From the NCBI RefSeq assembly GCF_010668805.1, contig NZ_WUFT01000011.1:62001-126000 (forward strand): a stretch of DNA of 64,000 nucleotides. The letters run 5' to 3'. Below the pieces are notes generated by a model, which saw nothing but the letters and a program-made list of their open reading frames with translations, was not told the origin of the DNA and made no database searches. A program made the position numbers and the translations under genes. Shown here piece by piece: positions 8,540 through 15,779 of this stretch; position 1 is the first letter of the stretch; each line of letters starts with the position of its first letter. This stretch comes from Rhizobium phaseoli (GTDB taxonomy: Bacteria; Pseudomonadota; Alphaproteobacteria; Rhizobiales; Rhizobiaceae).

Positions 8540-8725
8540 TTATTTGGAGACATGCTCTGGTTTGCCCTTTCTTTTGGTGGATGCAAATTCCTCGAGCTGT
8601 TTTTCGCTCATAGACTCGACCATCTGTTTGGAGGCGCCCTTGAGTTCCTTCTTAGGCGTCTCGCCACGTTTGGCCGACAATGCGGTGCCTGCCGCCTTCT
8701 GCTGCGCCTTGGACTTGGCTGGCAT
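8540..8725 (-). CDS. DUF3008 family small basic protein
   Basis: A 61-residue, lysine-rich protein of the DUF3008 family: MPAKSKAQQKAAGTALSAKRG at the start, then ELKGASKQMVESMSEKQLEEFASTKRKGKPEH. The whole length matches the family layout, a short disordered basic start and a helix ending in the KGKPEH signature. Function is not established. Together with the next two genes on the same strand it forms a run of three small DUF genes, a combination often seen in rhizobia and probably stress related; that role is inference. Confidence 0.88.
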   Translation of the reverse strand: MPAKSKAQQKAAGTALSAKRGETPKKELKGASKQMVESMSEKQLEEFASTKRKGKPEHVSK

Positions 8726-8768
8726 ATCGATCTCCCTATGCTGGTGATGAGGCGGCGAGTTGGCCTCC

Positions 8769-8978
8769 TCAAAGCTTCCTGATTTCCTCGGGCTTGTGTG
8801 CGGCCCGCTTTCGCGATTTGTCGCTTTCCACGATATACTGGGGTTCCGCCGCCGACGCCTTCACCGTGTGGCCCTTGATCTTCGTCTGGCTGGTCTGCTT
8901 TTTGACCACCCTGCCCTCTGTCTTTCCCTGGCTGGTGTCCCAGCTCACGTCGTCACCCTTCTTCAATTGCTTGGACAT
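8769..8978 (-). CDS. DUF2945 (hypervirulence-associated TUDOR-like) protein
   Basis: A 69-residue basic protein with MSKQLKKGDDVSWDTSQG, TEGRVVKKQTS and a C-terminal KPEEIRKL. This is the DUF2945 small beta-barrel seen in a wide range of bacteria and fungi, sometimes called a hypervirulence-associated domain; its substrate is unknown. I begin at MSKQ because AAGGAG stands six bases upstream, whereas an upstream in-frame ATG adds eleven residues without a site. The gene lies in a same-strand run with DUF3008 and DUF2171 genes. Confidence 0.88.
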   Translation of the reverse strand: MSKQLKKGDDVSWDTSQGKTEGRVVKKQTSQTKIKGHTVKASAAEPQYIVESDKSRKRAAHKPEEIRKL

Positions 8979-9031
8979 GCGAGGCTCCTTACGGCAAGGG
9001 GGCTGCGGCAAAAGCCGCAGCCGACCGCTGG

Positions 9032-9265
9032 TCAGTTAATGGTGGCCCATTGGCTGCGGACATCCCTGGCGTTCTTCGACAAGTGAACATGCGCGTCGAC
9101 GTGATCGACCCAGTCGATCGGGATCAGGTGGTGCTTGCCATCTTCCGAGTCGGTCTTCGTCAGCTTGATGCGCGTGGTTCCATCGAGATGGTCGACTGTC
9201 CCCATATGGGTGCCGTCGGCAGCCCGCACTTCCATATATTCACGGATCTGATCTGCAGAAATCAT
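9032..9265 (-). CDS. DUF2171 family protein
   Basis: A 77-residue protein beginning MISADQIREYMEVRAADG, with the DUF2171 body GTVDHLDGTTRIKLTK and IPIDWVDHVDAHVHL. The start is set by AAGGAGG five bases before the ATG. PRC-barrel-like proteins of this sort appear beside small stress genes, but no activity is proven. It is the first gene of the three-gene minus-strand run ending with DUF3008. Confidence 0.88.
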   Translation of the reverse strand: MISADQIREYMEVRAADGTHMGTVDHLDGTTRIKLTKTDSEDGKHHLIPIDWVDHVDAHVHLSKNARDVRSQWATIN

Positions 9266-9542
9266 CGTTTCCTCCTTTTCATCATTGTCAGGTACGAAGC
9301 GGCAACGGCGTGGAGCGGAGTTGGTTCCGAACCGTCTTGCCGTGCACAGATTTGGCATTTTCCAACACCGCAGCGGTCAGCTCTTCAATCCGGAGGGTGC
9401 ACGGCGATCAGTCAATATCTCTGATGTTATCCATAAACTCTATTCGTTTGAATGATGAGTTCAGCAGGCCCATATTGTGATCACGGACATGGACGAAACC
9501 TCCCATCGAGACCATGTCCCCGACCCAAGAAAGGATCCGGAA

Positions 9543-9743
9543 ATGACCACGCTCACCTATCGGGGTGCCGGCAAGACCCTTACCTCCGGCGAAGGCCGCT
9601 TTGATCTGGCACACTACGCCCGCAGGCTTGTGCTCGCCTGGACGCGCTGGCAGACGGCTCGCGAAATCGAAGCCATGCCCTTTGACATCCGCAAGGACAT
9701 CGGCTGGCCGAGCACGGACGACAACAAACACCGGACCGTGTAA
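9543..9743 (+). CDS. DUF1127-like small protein
   Basis: A 66-residue protein. Its second half, with LVLAWTRWQTAREIEAMP and RKDIGWPS, matches the DUF1127 helix pair, a short arginine/tryptophan motif of alphaproteobacteria, some members of which affect RNA turnover and phosphate or carbon metabolism. The ATG at 9543 follows AAAGGA at about eight bases and I prefer it to the ATG at 9477. A strong intrinsic terminator follows 28 bases after the stop, so this is probably a single-gene transcript. Confidence 0.75.
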   Translation: MTTLTYRGAGKTLTSGEGRFDLAHYARRLVLAWTRWQTAREIEAMPFDIRKDIGWPSTDDNKHRTV

Positions 9744-9770
9744 TGAATGCGATATTTCTCCCAAGATGAG

Positions 9771-9803
9771 GGCGGCGTTTGCCGAACGCAACGCCGCCTT
9801 TTT
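9771..9803 (+). terminator. Intrinsic terminator after the DUF1127-like gene
   Basis: A perfect nine-pair GC-rich stem (9771-9779 with 9790-9798) is followed by five T residues (9799-9803). Confidence 0.9.
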
Positions 9804-10026
9804 CGTAGGCTGACCGTCCATTCCCAAGCCGTTCTCGATCTTGAATTTCAGATGCCTATCAGCCTGTTCTTTGCCCTCCCCACGCCCCTCTTGACGGGTT
9901 GAGTGGCCAGATCGCGACCAATGTCGCATATTTGCTCTTCCCGGCCGCATTTTTCCATGCCAGTGTCGCTTTCAGGACATCGACGCGACGCAATCCGCGC
10001 AACGAATGTGTTATCGCCCCTCGAGC

Positions 10027-11061
10027 ATGGATTTCGCTATGAACAGGATGCAGATCAAGAAGCGTTCGCTGGTCTTCTTTATGGTACCGCAATTCACCAT
10101 GCTGCCCTTTTCGGCGGCCGTGGACACCTTGCGCATCGCCAATCGCATGCTCGGCTATCAGGCCTATACCTGGCGGCTCGCCTCCCTCGACGGGGAGAAG
10201 GTCTATTCCTCCTGTGGTATCGGCGTCGAGGCGAATTCCTCGCTGGCCGAGGAGCGCCGCCATCTCGGCGGCGAAAACCGGCCGGGCATGGTGCTCGTCT
10301 GTTCCGGCATCGATGTCGAGCAGTTCAACAACAAGTCGGTCAATGCCTGGCTGCGCGAATGCTACAACCGCGGCGTCGCCGTCGGCAGCCTCTGTACGGG
10401 CGCGCATGTGCTGGCCCAGGCCGGGCTGTTGAACGGCAAGCGCTGCGCCATCCATTGGGAAAATCTGCCGGGCTTTTCGGAGGCCTTCCCGCAGGCGGAG
10501 GTCTATGCCGATCTCTACGAGATCGACGGCAATCTCTATACCTGCGCCGGCGGCACCGCCTCGCTCGACATGATGCTCAACCTCGTCGGCGAGGATTTCG
10601 GCGAGAGCCTTGTCAACCGCATCTGCGAACAGCACCTGACCGACCGCGTGCGCAATCCGCATGACCGCCAGCGCCTGCCGCTGCGCGCCCGTCTCGGCGT
10701 GCAGAACGCCAAGGTGCTGTCGATCATCGAGCTGATGGAAGGCAATCTGGCCGAGCCGCTGTCGCTGATCGAGATCGCCGATGGCGCCGGCCTGTCCCGC
10801 CGACAGATCGAGCGGCTGTTCCGCCAGGAGATGGGCCGTTCCCCGGCCCGCTACTATCTGGAAATCCGCCTCGACCGCGCCCGCCACCTCTTGGTGCAAT
10901 CCTCGATGCCTGTGGTCGAGGTTGCCGTCGCCTGCGGCTTCGTCTCGGCCTCGCACTTCTCCAAGTGTTATCGCGAACTCTACCATCGCTCACCGCAGCA
11001 GGAGCGTGCCGAGCGCAAGACGAGCATGGCGACCGCGCGCCAGCAGCCGGTTGCGGCCTGA
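10027..11061 (+). CDS. GlxA-type AraC family regulator (DJ-1/PfpI plus AraC helix-turn-helix)
   Basis: About 344 residues. Residues 10-200 form a DJ-1/PfpI-like domain (SLVFFMVPQFTMLPFSAAVD, GVAVGSLCTGAHVLAQAG, GNLYTCAGGTASLDMML). The C-terminus holds two AraC helix-turn-helix motifs: IADGAGLSRRQIERLFRQE and VAVACGFVSASHFSKCY. The MLPFSAAVDTLRIANRM run is typical of the GbdR-like subgroup, which controls catabolism of betaine, carnitine or choline derivatives. That assignment is suggestive only, as no catabolic genes adjoin. I use ATG 10027; ATG 10039 is an alternative and has a similar quality of ribosome-binding site. Confidence 0.87.
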   Translation: MDFAMNRMQIKKRSLVFFMVPQFTMLPFSAAVDTLRIANRMLGYQAYTWRLASLDGEKVYSSCGIGVEANSSLAEERRHLGGENRPGMVLVCSGIDVEQFNNKSVNAWLRECYNRGVAVGSLCTGAHVLAQAGLLNGKRCAIHWENLPGFSEAFPQAEVYADLYEIDGNLYTCAGGTASLDMMLNLVGEDFGESLVNRICEQHLTDRVRNPHDRQRLPLRARLGVQNAKVLSIIELMEGNLAEPLSLIEIADGAGLSRRQIERLFRQEMGRSPARYYLEIRLDRARHLLVQSSMPVVEVAVACGFVSASHFSKCYRELYHRSPQQERAERKTSMATARQQPVAA

Positions 11062-11120
11062 GATAAACAGAGACAGTCGCCGAGTGGGCAAAACGACAAA
11101 GGCGGCTTGCCGACGACTCT

Positions 11121-11190
11121 TCGTCATGCTCGGGCTTGTCCCGGGCATCTACTGTCGGTAGATCCTCGGCACAACAAGGCCGAGGACGAC
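11121..11190. repeat. Short palindromic intergenic element
   Basis: This is a GC-rich mosaic with nested inverted repeats, including GGGCTTGTCCC and a CCTCGGC/GCCGAGG stem (11164-11170 with 11179-11185). It has the look of a rhizobial repeat unit placed between the ends of convergent genes, where it may also help termination. Confidence 0.55.
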
Positions 11191-11231
11191 GCCAAACAAT
11201 AAACGGCGTGGATAGACAAGGCGAAAGCGCC

Positions 11232-12563
11232 CTATTGCGCCGCCTCTTCCGTCATCTTGGCGTCCGAATAGACCTGGTTGCGGCCTCGGTGCTTGGCCAT
11301 ATAGAGGAATTGGTCGGCGGCGTTGAGATAATTTTCGAAGGTCTCGTAGCCGCCGATCTCGGCGATGCCGATCGAAATCGTGACGCCGAGCTCCTCGTCG
11401 TCTGCCGTGACTTTCAACCGAGAAATATCCGAGCGGATCTCGTCGCAGAGCTTGGTCGCCGCAAGGGAATCCATCTGCGGGAAGAGGATGGCGAATTCTT
11501 CGCCACCTAGCCGCGAAAGAAGATTGTCGCTGCCTTCGAAGATCGTGAACAGCCTGTTTGCGACAGCCTTCAGCACCTTGTCGCCGATCTCATGGCCATA
11601 GGTGTCGTTCAGCCGTTTGAAATGGTCGATATCGAGGATAGCCACCGAACTCGGCACCTTCAGCCGCAGGCACTCGTTCACCAGCTTCGGGCCGTTGTCG
11701 TAGAAATAGCGGCGATTATAGAGGCCGGTCAGGTAATCGCAGGCTGCTGCCGCCCTGAGCTGCCGCATCTGCGCCAGCGTCTCGGCATTGTTGGCGATGC
11801 GGCATTGAAGTTCCTCGGCGACGAAAGGCCGGTAGACGAAATCGCTGGCGCCGGCTTTGAGGAAACTTGCCGAAAGCATGCGGTCGTTGGAGGAGGAAAC
11901 GCCGATGACGCGCAGCCTGTCCGAACCGAAGCGATGGCGGATGCGCCGCGTCAGCTCATAGCCGCTCATGTCGGGCATATGGTGGTCGGTGACGACGAGC
12001 TCGATATCGCTATAGGCCTCGAGTGCGGCTAGCGCCTCGAGGCCCGAATTTGCCTCGACGACGAGATATTGCTGCGCCTTCAGGAGGTCGACCAACACTT
12101 GGCGCACCGAGACGACATCATCGACGACGAGCACCCGCGTCTTGCGGTTGGAGATCGCCCGCCGGACGGTGGCGACGAGGTTGTCGAGCGCGAATTCATT
12201 ATCCTTCAGCACGTAATCGATGACATTGCGCTCCATGATCCTGTTGCGCGTGTTGAGATCGAATGTCGCGGTGAAGACGATCGCCGGGATATCGTGCTCG
12301 ATCGTGCAGTCGAGCGCTTCGCCATAGGGCGAATCCGGCAAGTTGAGGTCGACCACGGCCATGGTGTAGCCGTGACCGTCCTCGGCAAGTTCTTTGCGAA
12401 GAGCCTTCAGCGACGAGCAGGATTTGACCGCAAGGCCGAGCTCGGTCTGGAACCGATGGCAAAGCACGGCGGAAAACATCCGGGAATCTTCAACCAGAAG
12501 TATTTTGAGCCCGCCGGAGCGCAGCCCGATGCCATCTCGCTGAAAATCCGCTTGAAAAGCCAC
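11232..12563 (-). CDS. PleD-like diguanylate cyclase: two receiver domains plus GGDEF
   Basis: A 443-residue cytoplasmic response regulator. First receiver at residues 18-135 (ILLVEDSRMF, acceptor aspartate in VVDLNLPD). Second at residues 145-265 (VLVVDD, VVTDHHMPDMSG). The GGDEF domain occupies 280-440, with DYLTGLYNRRYF, DIDHFKRLND and the active-site loop RLGGEEFAI near residue 360, so it should make cyclic di-GMP. The start is GTG 12563, nine bases after GGGGGAG. Its neighbour at 12748 has the same two-receiver plan and the same signature SSSNDRMLSA/SSSNRLLSA region. The pair probably arose by duplication and could act together, one as output and one as modulator. Confidence 0.93.
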   Translation of the reverse strand: MAFQADFQRDGIGLRSGGLKILLVEDSRMFSAVLCHRFQTELGLAVKSCSSLKALRKELAEDGHGYTMAVVDLNLPDSPYGEALDCTIEHDIPAIVFTATFDLNTRNRIMERNVIDYVLKDNEFALDNLVATVRRAISNRKTRVLVVDDVVSVRQVLVDLLKAQQYLVVEANSGLEALAALEAYSDIELVVTDHHMPDMSGYELTRRIRHRFGSDRLRVIGVSSSNDRMLSASFLKAGASDFVYRPFVAEELQCRIANNAETLAQMRQLRAAAACDYLTGLYNRRYFYDNGPKLVNECLRLKVPSSVAILDIDHFKRLNDTYGHEIGDKVLKAVANRLFTIFEGSDNLLSRLGGEEFAILFPQMDSLAATKLCDEIRSDISRLKVTADDEELGVTISIGIAEIGGYETFENYLNAADQFLYMAKHRGRNQVYSDAKMTEEAAQ

Positions 12564-12747
12564 AGTCCGCTACTCCCCCATGCGTCCGATGGCCTCGACT
12601 CGGCCCTCTCCCCGGCGGGGCGGAGGATAACCGAGAGGCCTGCGCGCGTGAAGGGGACAAATGGCGGCGTTACTTGTAATTGCAGAAATTCGACGACGGC
12701 CTATTTCCGTCATCTCCGCACCTCTGGCGACGATACTGTAAGGGGCT

Positions 12748-13578
12748 TCAGGCAACCGCCCGCTCCCTGCGCATCGACTGGATTTGCAGCAGCGTATCGA
12801 GGTTCTGGTTGACGCGGCAGTAGAACTCCTCGTCGATGAAGGGACGCAGCATGAAATCATTGCCGCCAGCCTTCAGGAAACGCGCCGAAAGCAGCCGGTT
12901 CGACGAGGAGGAAACGCCGATGATGCGCAGCTCGTGCGAGCCGATACTGGAGCGGATGCGCCGCGTCAGCTCGAAGCCGTCTATGTCGGGCATGTTGTAG
13001 TCGGTGATCATCAGGCCGATATCGCGGTTGGCCTTGAGGATCTCCAGCGCCTTGCCGCCGTTCTCGGCGACGCTGACGCGGAAATTATACCGCTTCAGCC
13101 GGCTCGACAGCAGCGCGCGGGCCGTCGCGCTATCGTCAACGATCAGCACGTGGTGACGATGATTGGTCAGGAACCGGCAGATCGATTCCGCCAGAAGGTC
13201 GACGGCGAAGATATTGTCCTTGAGGATATAATCGACAATGTCCTTGGCCATCAGCTTGTCGCGCATGCTTTCATGGAAGGTGCCGGTAAATACGATGGTC
13301 GGGATGGAAAGATCGACCAGATATTCGAGCGCTTCGCCGTTTTCGGCGCCGGGCAGGTTGATGTTCGAGATTGCCAGCGTGATCGGATCGGAAGACTTGT
13401 CATAGGAAACCTGCAACTCCTCGAAGCTGCGGCAGATCTCGACGTCGATGTCGAACAGCTCCTTGAGGCGTTTGCTGATCATCGACGTGAATACGTTGGA
13501 ATCTTCCGCGACAATAATACGCGCGCCAGCAAACATTTCCCCGGAATATTGCATCCCCGAAATACCTAGAAACGCCAT
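12748..13578 (-). CDS. Two-receiver response regulator without output domain; first receiver lacks acceptor aspartate
   Basis: About 276 residues with two receiver domains and no effector. The second is complete (LIVDDSATARALL, MITDYNMPDIDG). The first keeps the acidic pair (IIVAEDSNVF) but at the phosphorylation position reads ISNINLPG, where its neighbour has VVDLNLPD, so asparagine replaces aspartate. The first domain is therefore probably a pseudo-receiver for binding rather than phosphotransfer. Start ATG 13578 has AAAGG six bases upstream; the TTG at 13614 is less likely. The gene is followed, after 184 bases, by the related diguanylate cyclase gene on the same strand. Confidence 0.88.
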   Translation of the reverse strand: MAFLGISGMQYSGEMFAGARIIVAEDSNVFTSMISKRLKELFDIDVEICRSFEELQVSYDKSSDPITLAISNINLPGAENGEALEYLVDLSIPTIVFTGTFHESMRDKLMAKDIVDYILKDNIFAVDLLAESICRFLTNHRHHVLIVDDSATARALLSSRLKRYNFRVSVAENGGKALEILKANRDIGLMITDYNMPDIDGFELTRRIRSSIGSHELRIIGVSSSSNRLLSARFLKAGGNDFMLRPFIDEEFYCRVNQNLDTLLQIQSMRRERAVA

Positions 13579-13882
13579 AGCAAACCTTTGATGTAAATTC
13601 TGTCCCCGGATCAAATTGGTACATCAATTGATTTGAATAATTATTAATCAGCGCTGCTGGATGCGTAACGAAGAAGCGGGCCGATGGGGCCGCCTCCGAT
13701 TTCTTGCAGATATGATTAAGAAATCAGCCGCGAGGCGCCGCGCTTCTTTGGAATCGCATTGGCGAAGACTATGCCGGTGGCCGCCCGGGTGAAGCTCCGA
13801 CTTCCGCGCGCTCATTGGCTGGCAGCGCCCGGCCGAAGCGATTATAAACGGTCCATCGACCGACCCGCCGAGAGGTTCGCCC
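13579..13882. other. Intergenic region between divergent genes at 13578 and 13883
   Basis: About 300 bases without a supported gene. The part at 13615-13660 is AT-rich (TTGATTTGAATAATTATTAA) and probably holds the promoter of the response-regulator gene. The rest is ordinary GC-rich DNA with a GAGG site before the gene at 13883. Confidence 0.5.
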
Positions 13883-14863
13883 ATGACCCAATCCGACCCG
13901 GTGATCGAATGGCTTCTTGACTCCGACCCGTCGATCCGCTGGCAGGTGATGCGCGATCTGCTCGACGCCCCGGATCGGGAGTGGATGGCGGAGCAGGCTA
14001 AGGTCGAGACCGAGGGCTGGGGTGCAAGGCTGCTTGCCTGCCGAGATAAGGACGGGCAATGGGCTGGCGGCGCCTTCCTGCCCGCCGGTTTCGACCCTCG
14101 CGAGTGGCGTGAACACGGCCAGCCATGGACGGCCACGACCTTCTCGCTGTCGCAACTCAGGGAATTCGGTCTCGATCCCGCCTGCGCACCGGCCAGACAC
14201 ACCGTCGAATTGATCAGCGCCAATGCCCATTGGGAAGAAGGCGGCCAGCCCTATTGGCAAGGCGAAGTCGAAGAATGCATCAACGGCCGTACCGTCGCCG
14301 ACGGCGCTTATTTCGGTATCGATGTCTCGCCGATTGTCGACAGGCTGGCCGGCGAGCGTCTCGACGACGGCGGATGGAACTGTGAGCGAACCCGCGGCTC
14401 CGTTCGTTCTTCCTTCGCCAGCACCATCAATGTGCTGGAAGGCCTGCTGGAGTTCGACAGATCAACCGGCGGCACGCCGCGATCCCGCGAGGCGCGCCGG
14501 ACGGGCGAAGAATTCCTGCTTGAGCGCAGCCTCTTCCGCCGCCTCGGCACCGGCGAGCCCGCCGACAAAAACTTCCTGCAGTTCCTGCACCCGAACCGCT
14601 GGCGCTATGACATTCTGCGTGCGCTCGACTATTTCCGCGCCAGCGCCATCCTGACCGGCGCCGCTTCCGATCCGCGCCTCGGCGAGGCGATCAAGCATCT
14701 GCGCTCGCGACGCCTTCAGGACGGCCGCTGGCCGCTCGACTGGAGCCTGCCGGGGCGCGTGTGGTTCGAAGTCGACGACGGGCAAGGCAAGCCCTCGCGA
14801 TGGATCACGCTCCGCGCGATGCGGGTGCTCAGATGGTGGGATGCCCAAGCATCTGTCGCCTGA
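13883..14863 (+). CDS. Prenyltransferase/squalene cyclase-like alpha-alpha barrel protein
   Basis: A 326-residue soluble protein with repeat units like those in squalene cyclases: DGQWAGGAFLP, LDDGGWNCERTRGSVRSSF and LQDGRWPLDWSLPGRVWFE, each with the G-x-W pattern of the QW motif. Full squalene cyclases are about 600 residues and need a DxDD catalytic motif; that motif is not visible here, so cyclase activity is doubtful. Genomes often label such proteins squalene cyclase. Start: GAGG seven bases before ATG. The gene stands alone, followed by the arsC remnant. Confidence 0.7.
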   Translation: MTQSDPVIEWLLDSDPSIRWQVMRDLLDAPDREWMAEQAKVETEGWGARLLACRDKDGQWAGGAFLPAGFDPREWREHGQPWTATTFSLSQLREFGLDPACAPARHTVELISANAHWEEGGQPYWQGEVEECINGRTVADGAYFGIDVSPIVDRLAGERLDDGGWNCERTRGSVRSSFASTINVLEGLLEFDRSTGGTPRSREARRTGEEFLLERSLFRRLGTGEPADKNFLQFLHPNRWRYDILRALDYFRASAILTGAASDPRLGEAIKHLRSRRLQDGRWPLDWSLPGRVWFEVDDGQGKPSRWITLRAMRVLRWWDAQASVA

Positions 14864-15105
14864 CGGGGCGAGAGCCCCGGCCTTGCCGGGTACAATGTGA
14901 AGTTTCTAGGCGCAGCAACCTCTCCGCACCGTGTTTGGGCCGCAGTAGGCGACGTTTGTTTTGCTTTCCTCCGCCAGCCACCGGTCACGCGGCGTGCAGC
15001 TTGTCTGCCGCGGTGAAAGCGCCACATGCACGGCACCGGCGCGGAGAAGGGGCGTCGCTGCGCAATAGAGCTGCATCGGCCGCACGCCGTCGCTGACTTC
15101 GAAGG

Positions 15106-15393
15106 ATGATTGCCGATGCCGGCCTTACCGTACGCGACGCCATTCGCCAGAAGGATACGCCCTACGCCGAACTCGGCCTCGACGATCCTGATCTCAGCGA
15201 CGACCAGCTTGTCGACGCCCTGCTCGCGCAGCCAATCCTGATCAACCGGCCGTTCGTCGTCACACCGCTCGGCACGCGTCTCTCACGGCCCTCCGAGCTG
15301 GTTCTGGAAATCCTGCCGGAAACCCACAAGGGCGCCTTCACCAAGGAAGACGGCGAGAAAGTCTTCGATGCCCGGGGGAAGCGGATCGACTGA
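15106..15393 (+). pseudogene. arsC: 5'-truncated arsenate reductase (ArsC-like) remnant
   Basis: The 95 codons match the last two thirds of glutaredoxin-type arsenate reductase, with KDTPYAELGLDD, ILINRPFVVTPLGTRL and GAFTKEDGEKVFDARG; the NRPFVVTP arginine is the family's substrate-binding region. About 45 N-terminal residues, including the CGTSRNT catalytic cysteine loop, are missing. Immediately upstream, in frame, stands a stop, and the preceding 200 bases do not encode the lost part except for a possible degenerate trace just before the ATG in another frame. The remnant should have no reductase activity. Frameshift and replacement together seem to have produced it. Confidence 0.75.
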
Positions 15394-15399
15394 TCCCGC

Positions 15400-15666
15400 C
15401 TACTTGACGACCGCCGAGCCCTTGACGATTTCGATGGTCTCGCCGCCGTCGAGGCCGATGCGGTCGCCGTCGGGCGTCGTCATGAAACAGCCGGAGGAGC
15501 AGAGGCTTTCCGAAGCCCCGGCATCAACCACGACTTCGACGCGCTGACCGCTCTCGGTGATGACGAGCACCACGGCGGCTGGATCGGTGTTGGTGATGGA
15601 TGCCGCCTGGACCGCGGGCGCGGCAAGCAGCGGGACAAGCAGAACGGCGGCAAACCTTGCCATCAT
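15400..15666 (-). CDS. Small secreted protein, 88 residues
   Basis: A signal peptide of about 22 residues (MMARFAAVLLVPLLAAPAVQAA), then a mature domain of 66 residues with ITNTDPAAVVLVITESG, a CSSGC pair that could form a disulphide or bind metal, and DGDRIGLDGGETIEI at the end. Two ATG codons lie next to each other at 15666 and 15663. I do not recognise a named family; it looks like a periplasmic protein of unknown function. It follows the MscS gene on the same strand after 113 bases, and could be read from the same transcript. Confidence 0.75.
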   Translation of the reverse strand: MMARFAAVLLVPLLAAPAVQAASITNTDPAAVVLVITESGQRVEVVVDAGASESLCSSGCFMTTPDGDRIGLDGGETIEIVKGSAVVK

Positions 15667-15779
15667 GTGCGGCGGCGCTGGCGCGCCCTCCCCTCGAACG
15701 ATCGGTGCTGCCCGCGGCAGCGATCCCGATTGCGAGAGATGATGCACATAGACCTGTGAATGATGGCTGAATGAGCCGT

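Noticed and set aside
9859..10986. 375-codon open frame on the minus strand
   Set aside because: It is antisense to the GlxA-type regulator, which has two recognisable domains.
13648..14260. Minus-strand open frames opposite the cyclase-repeat protein
   Set aside because: Antisense to a gene with a good ribosome-binding site and recognisable repeat motifs; composition is typical of shadow frames.
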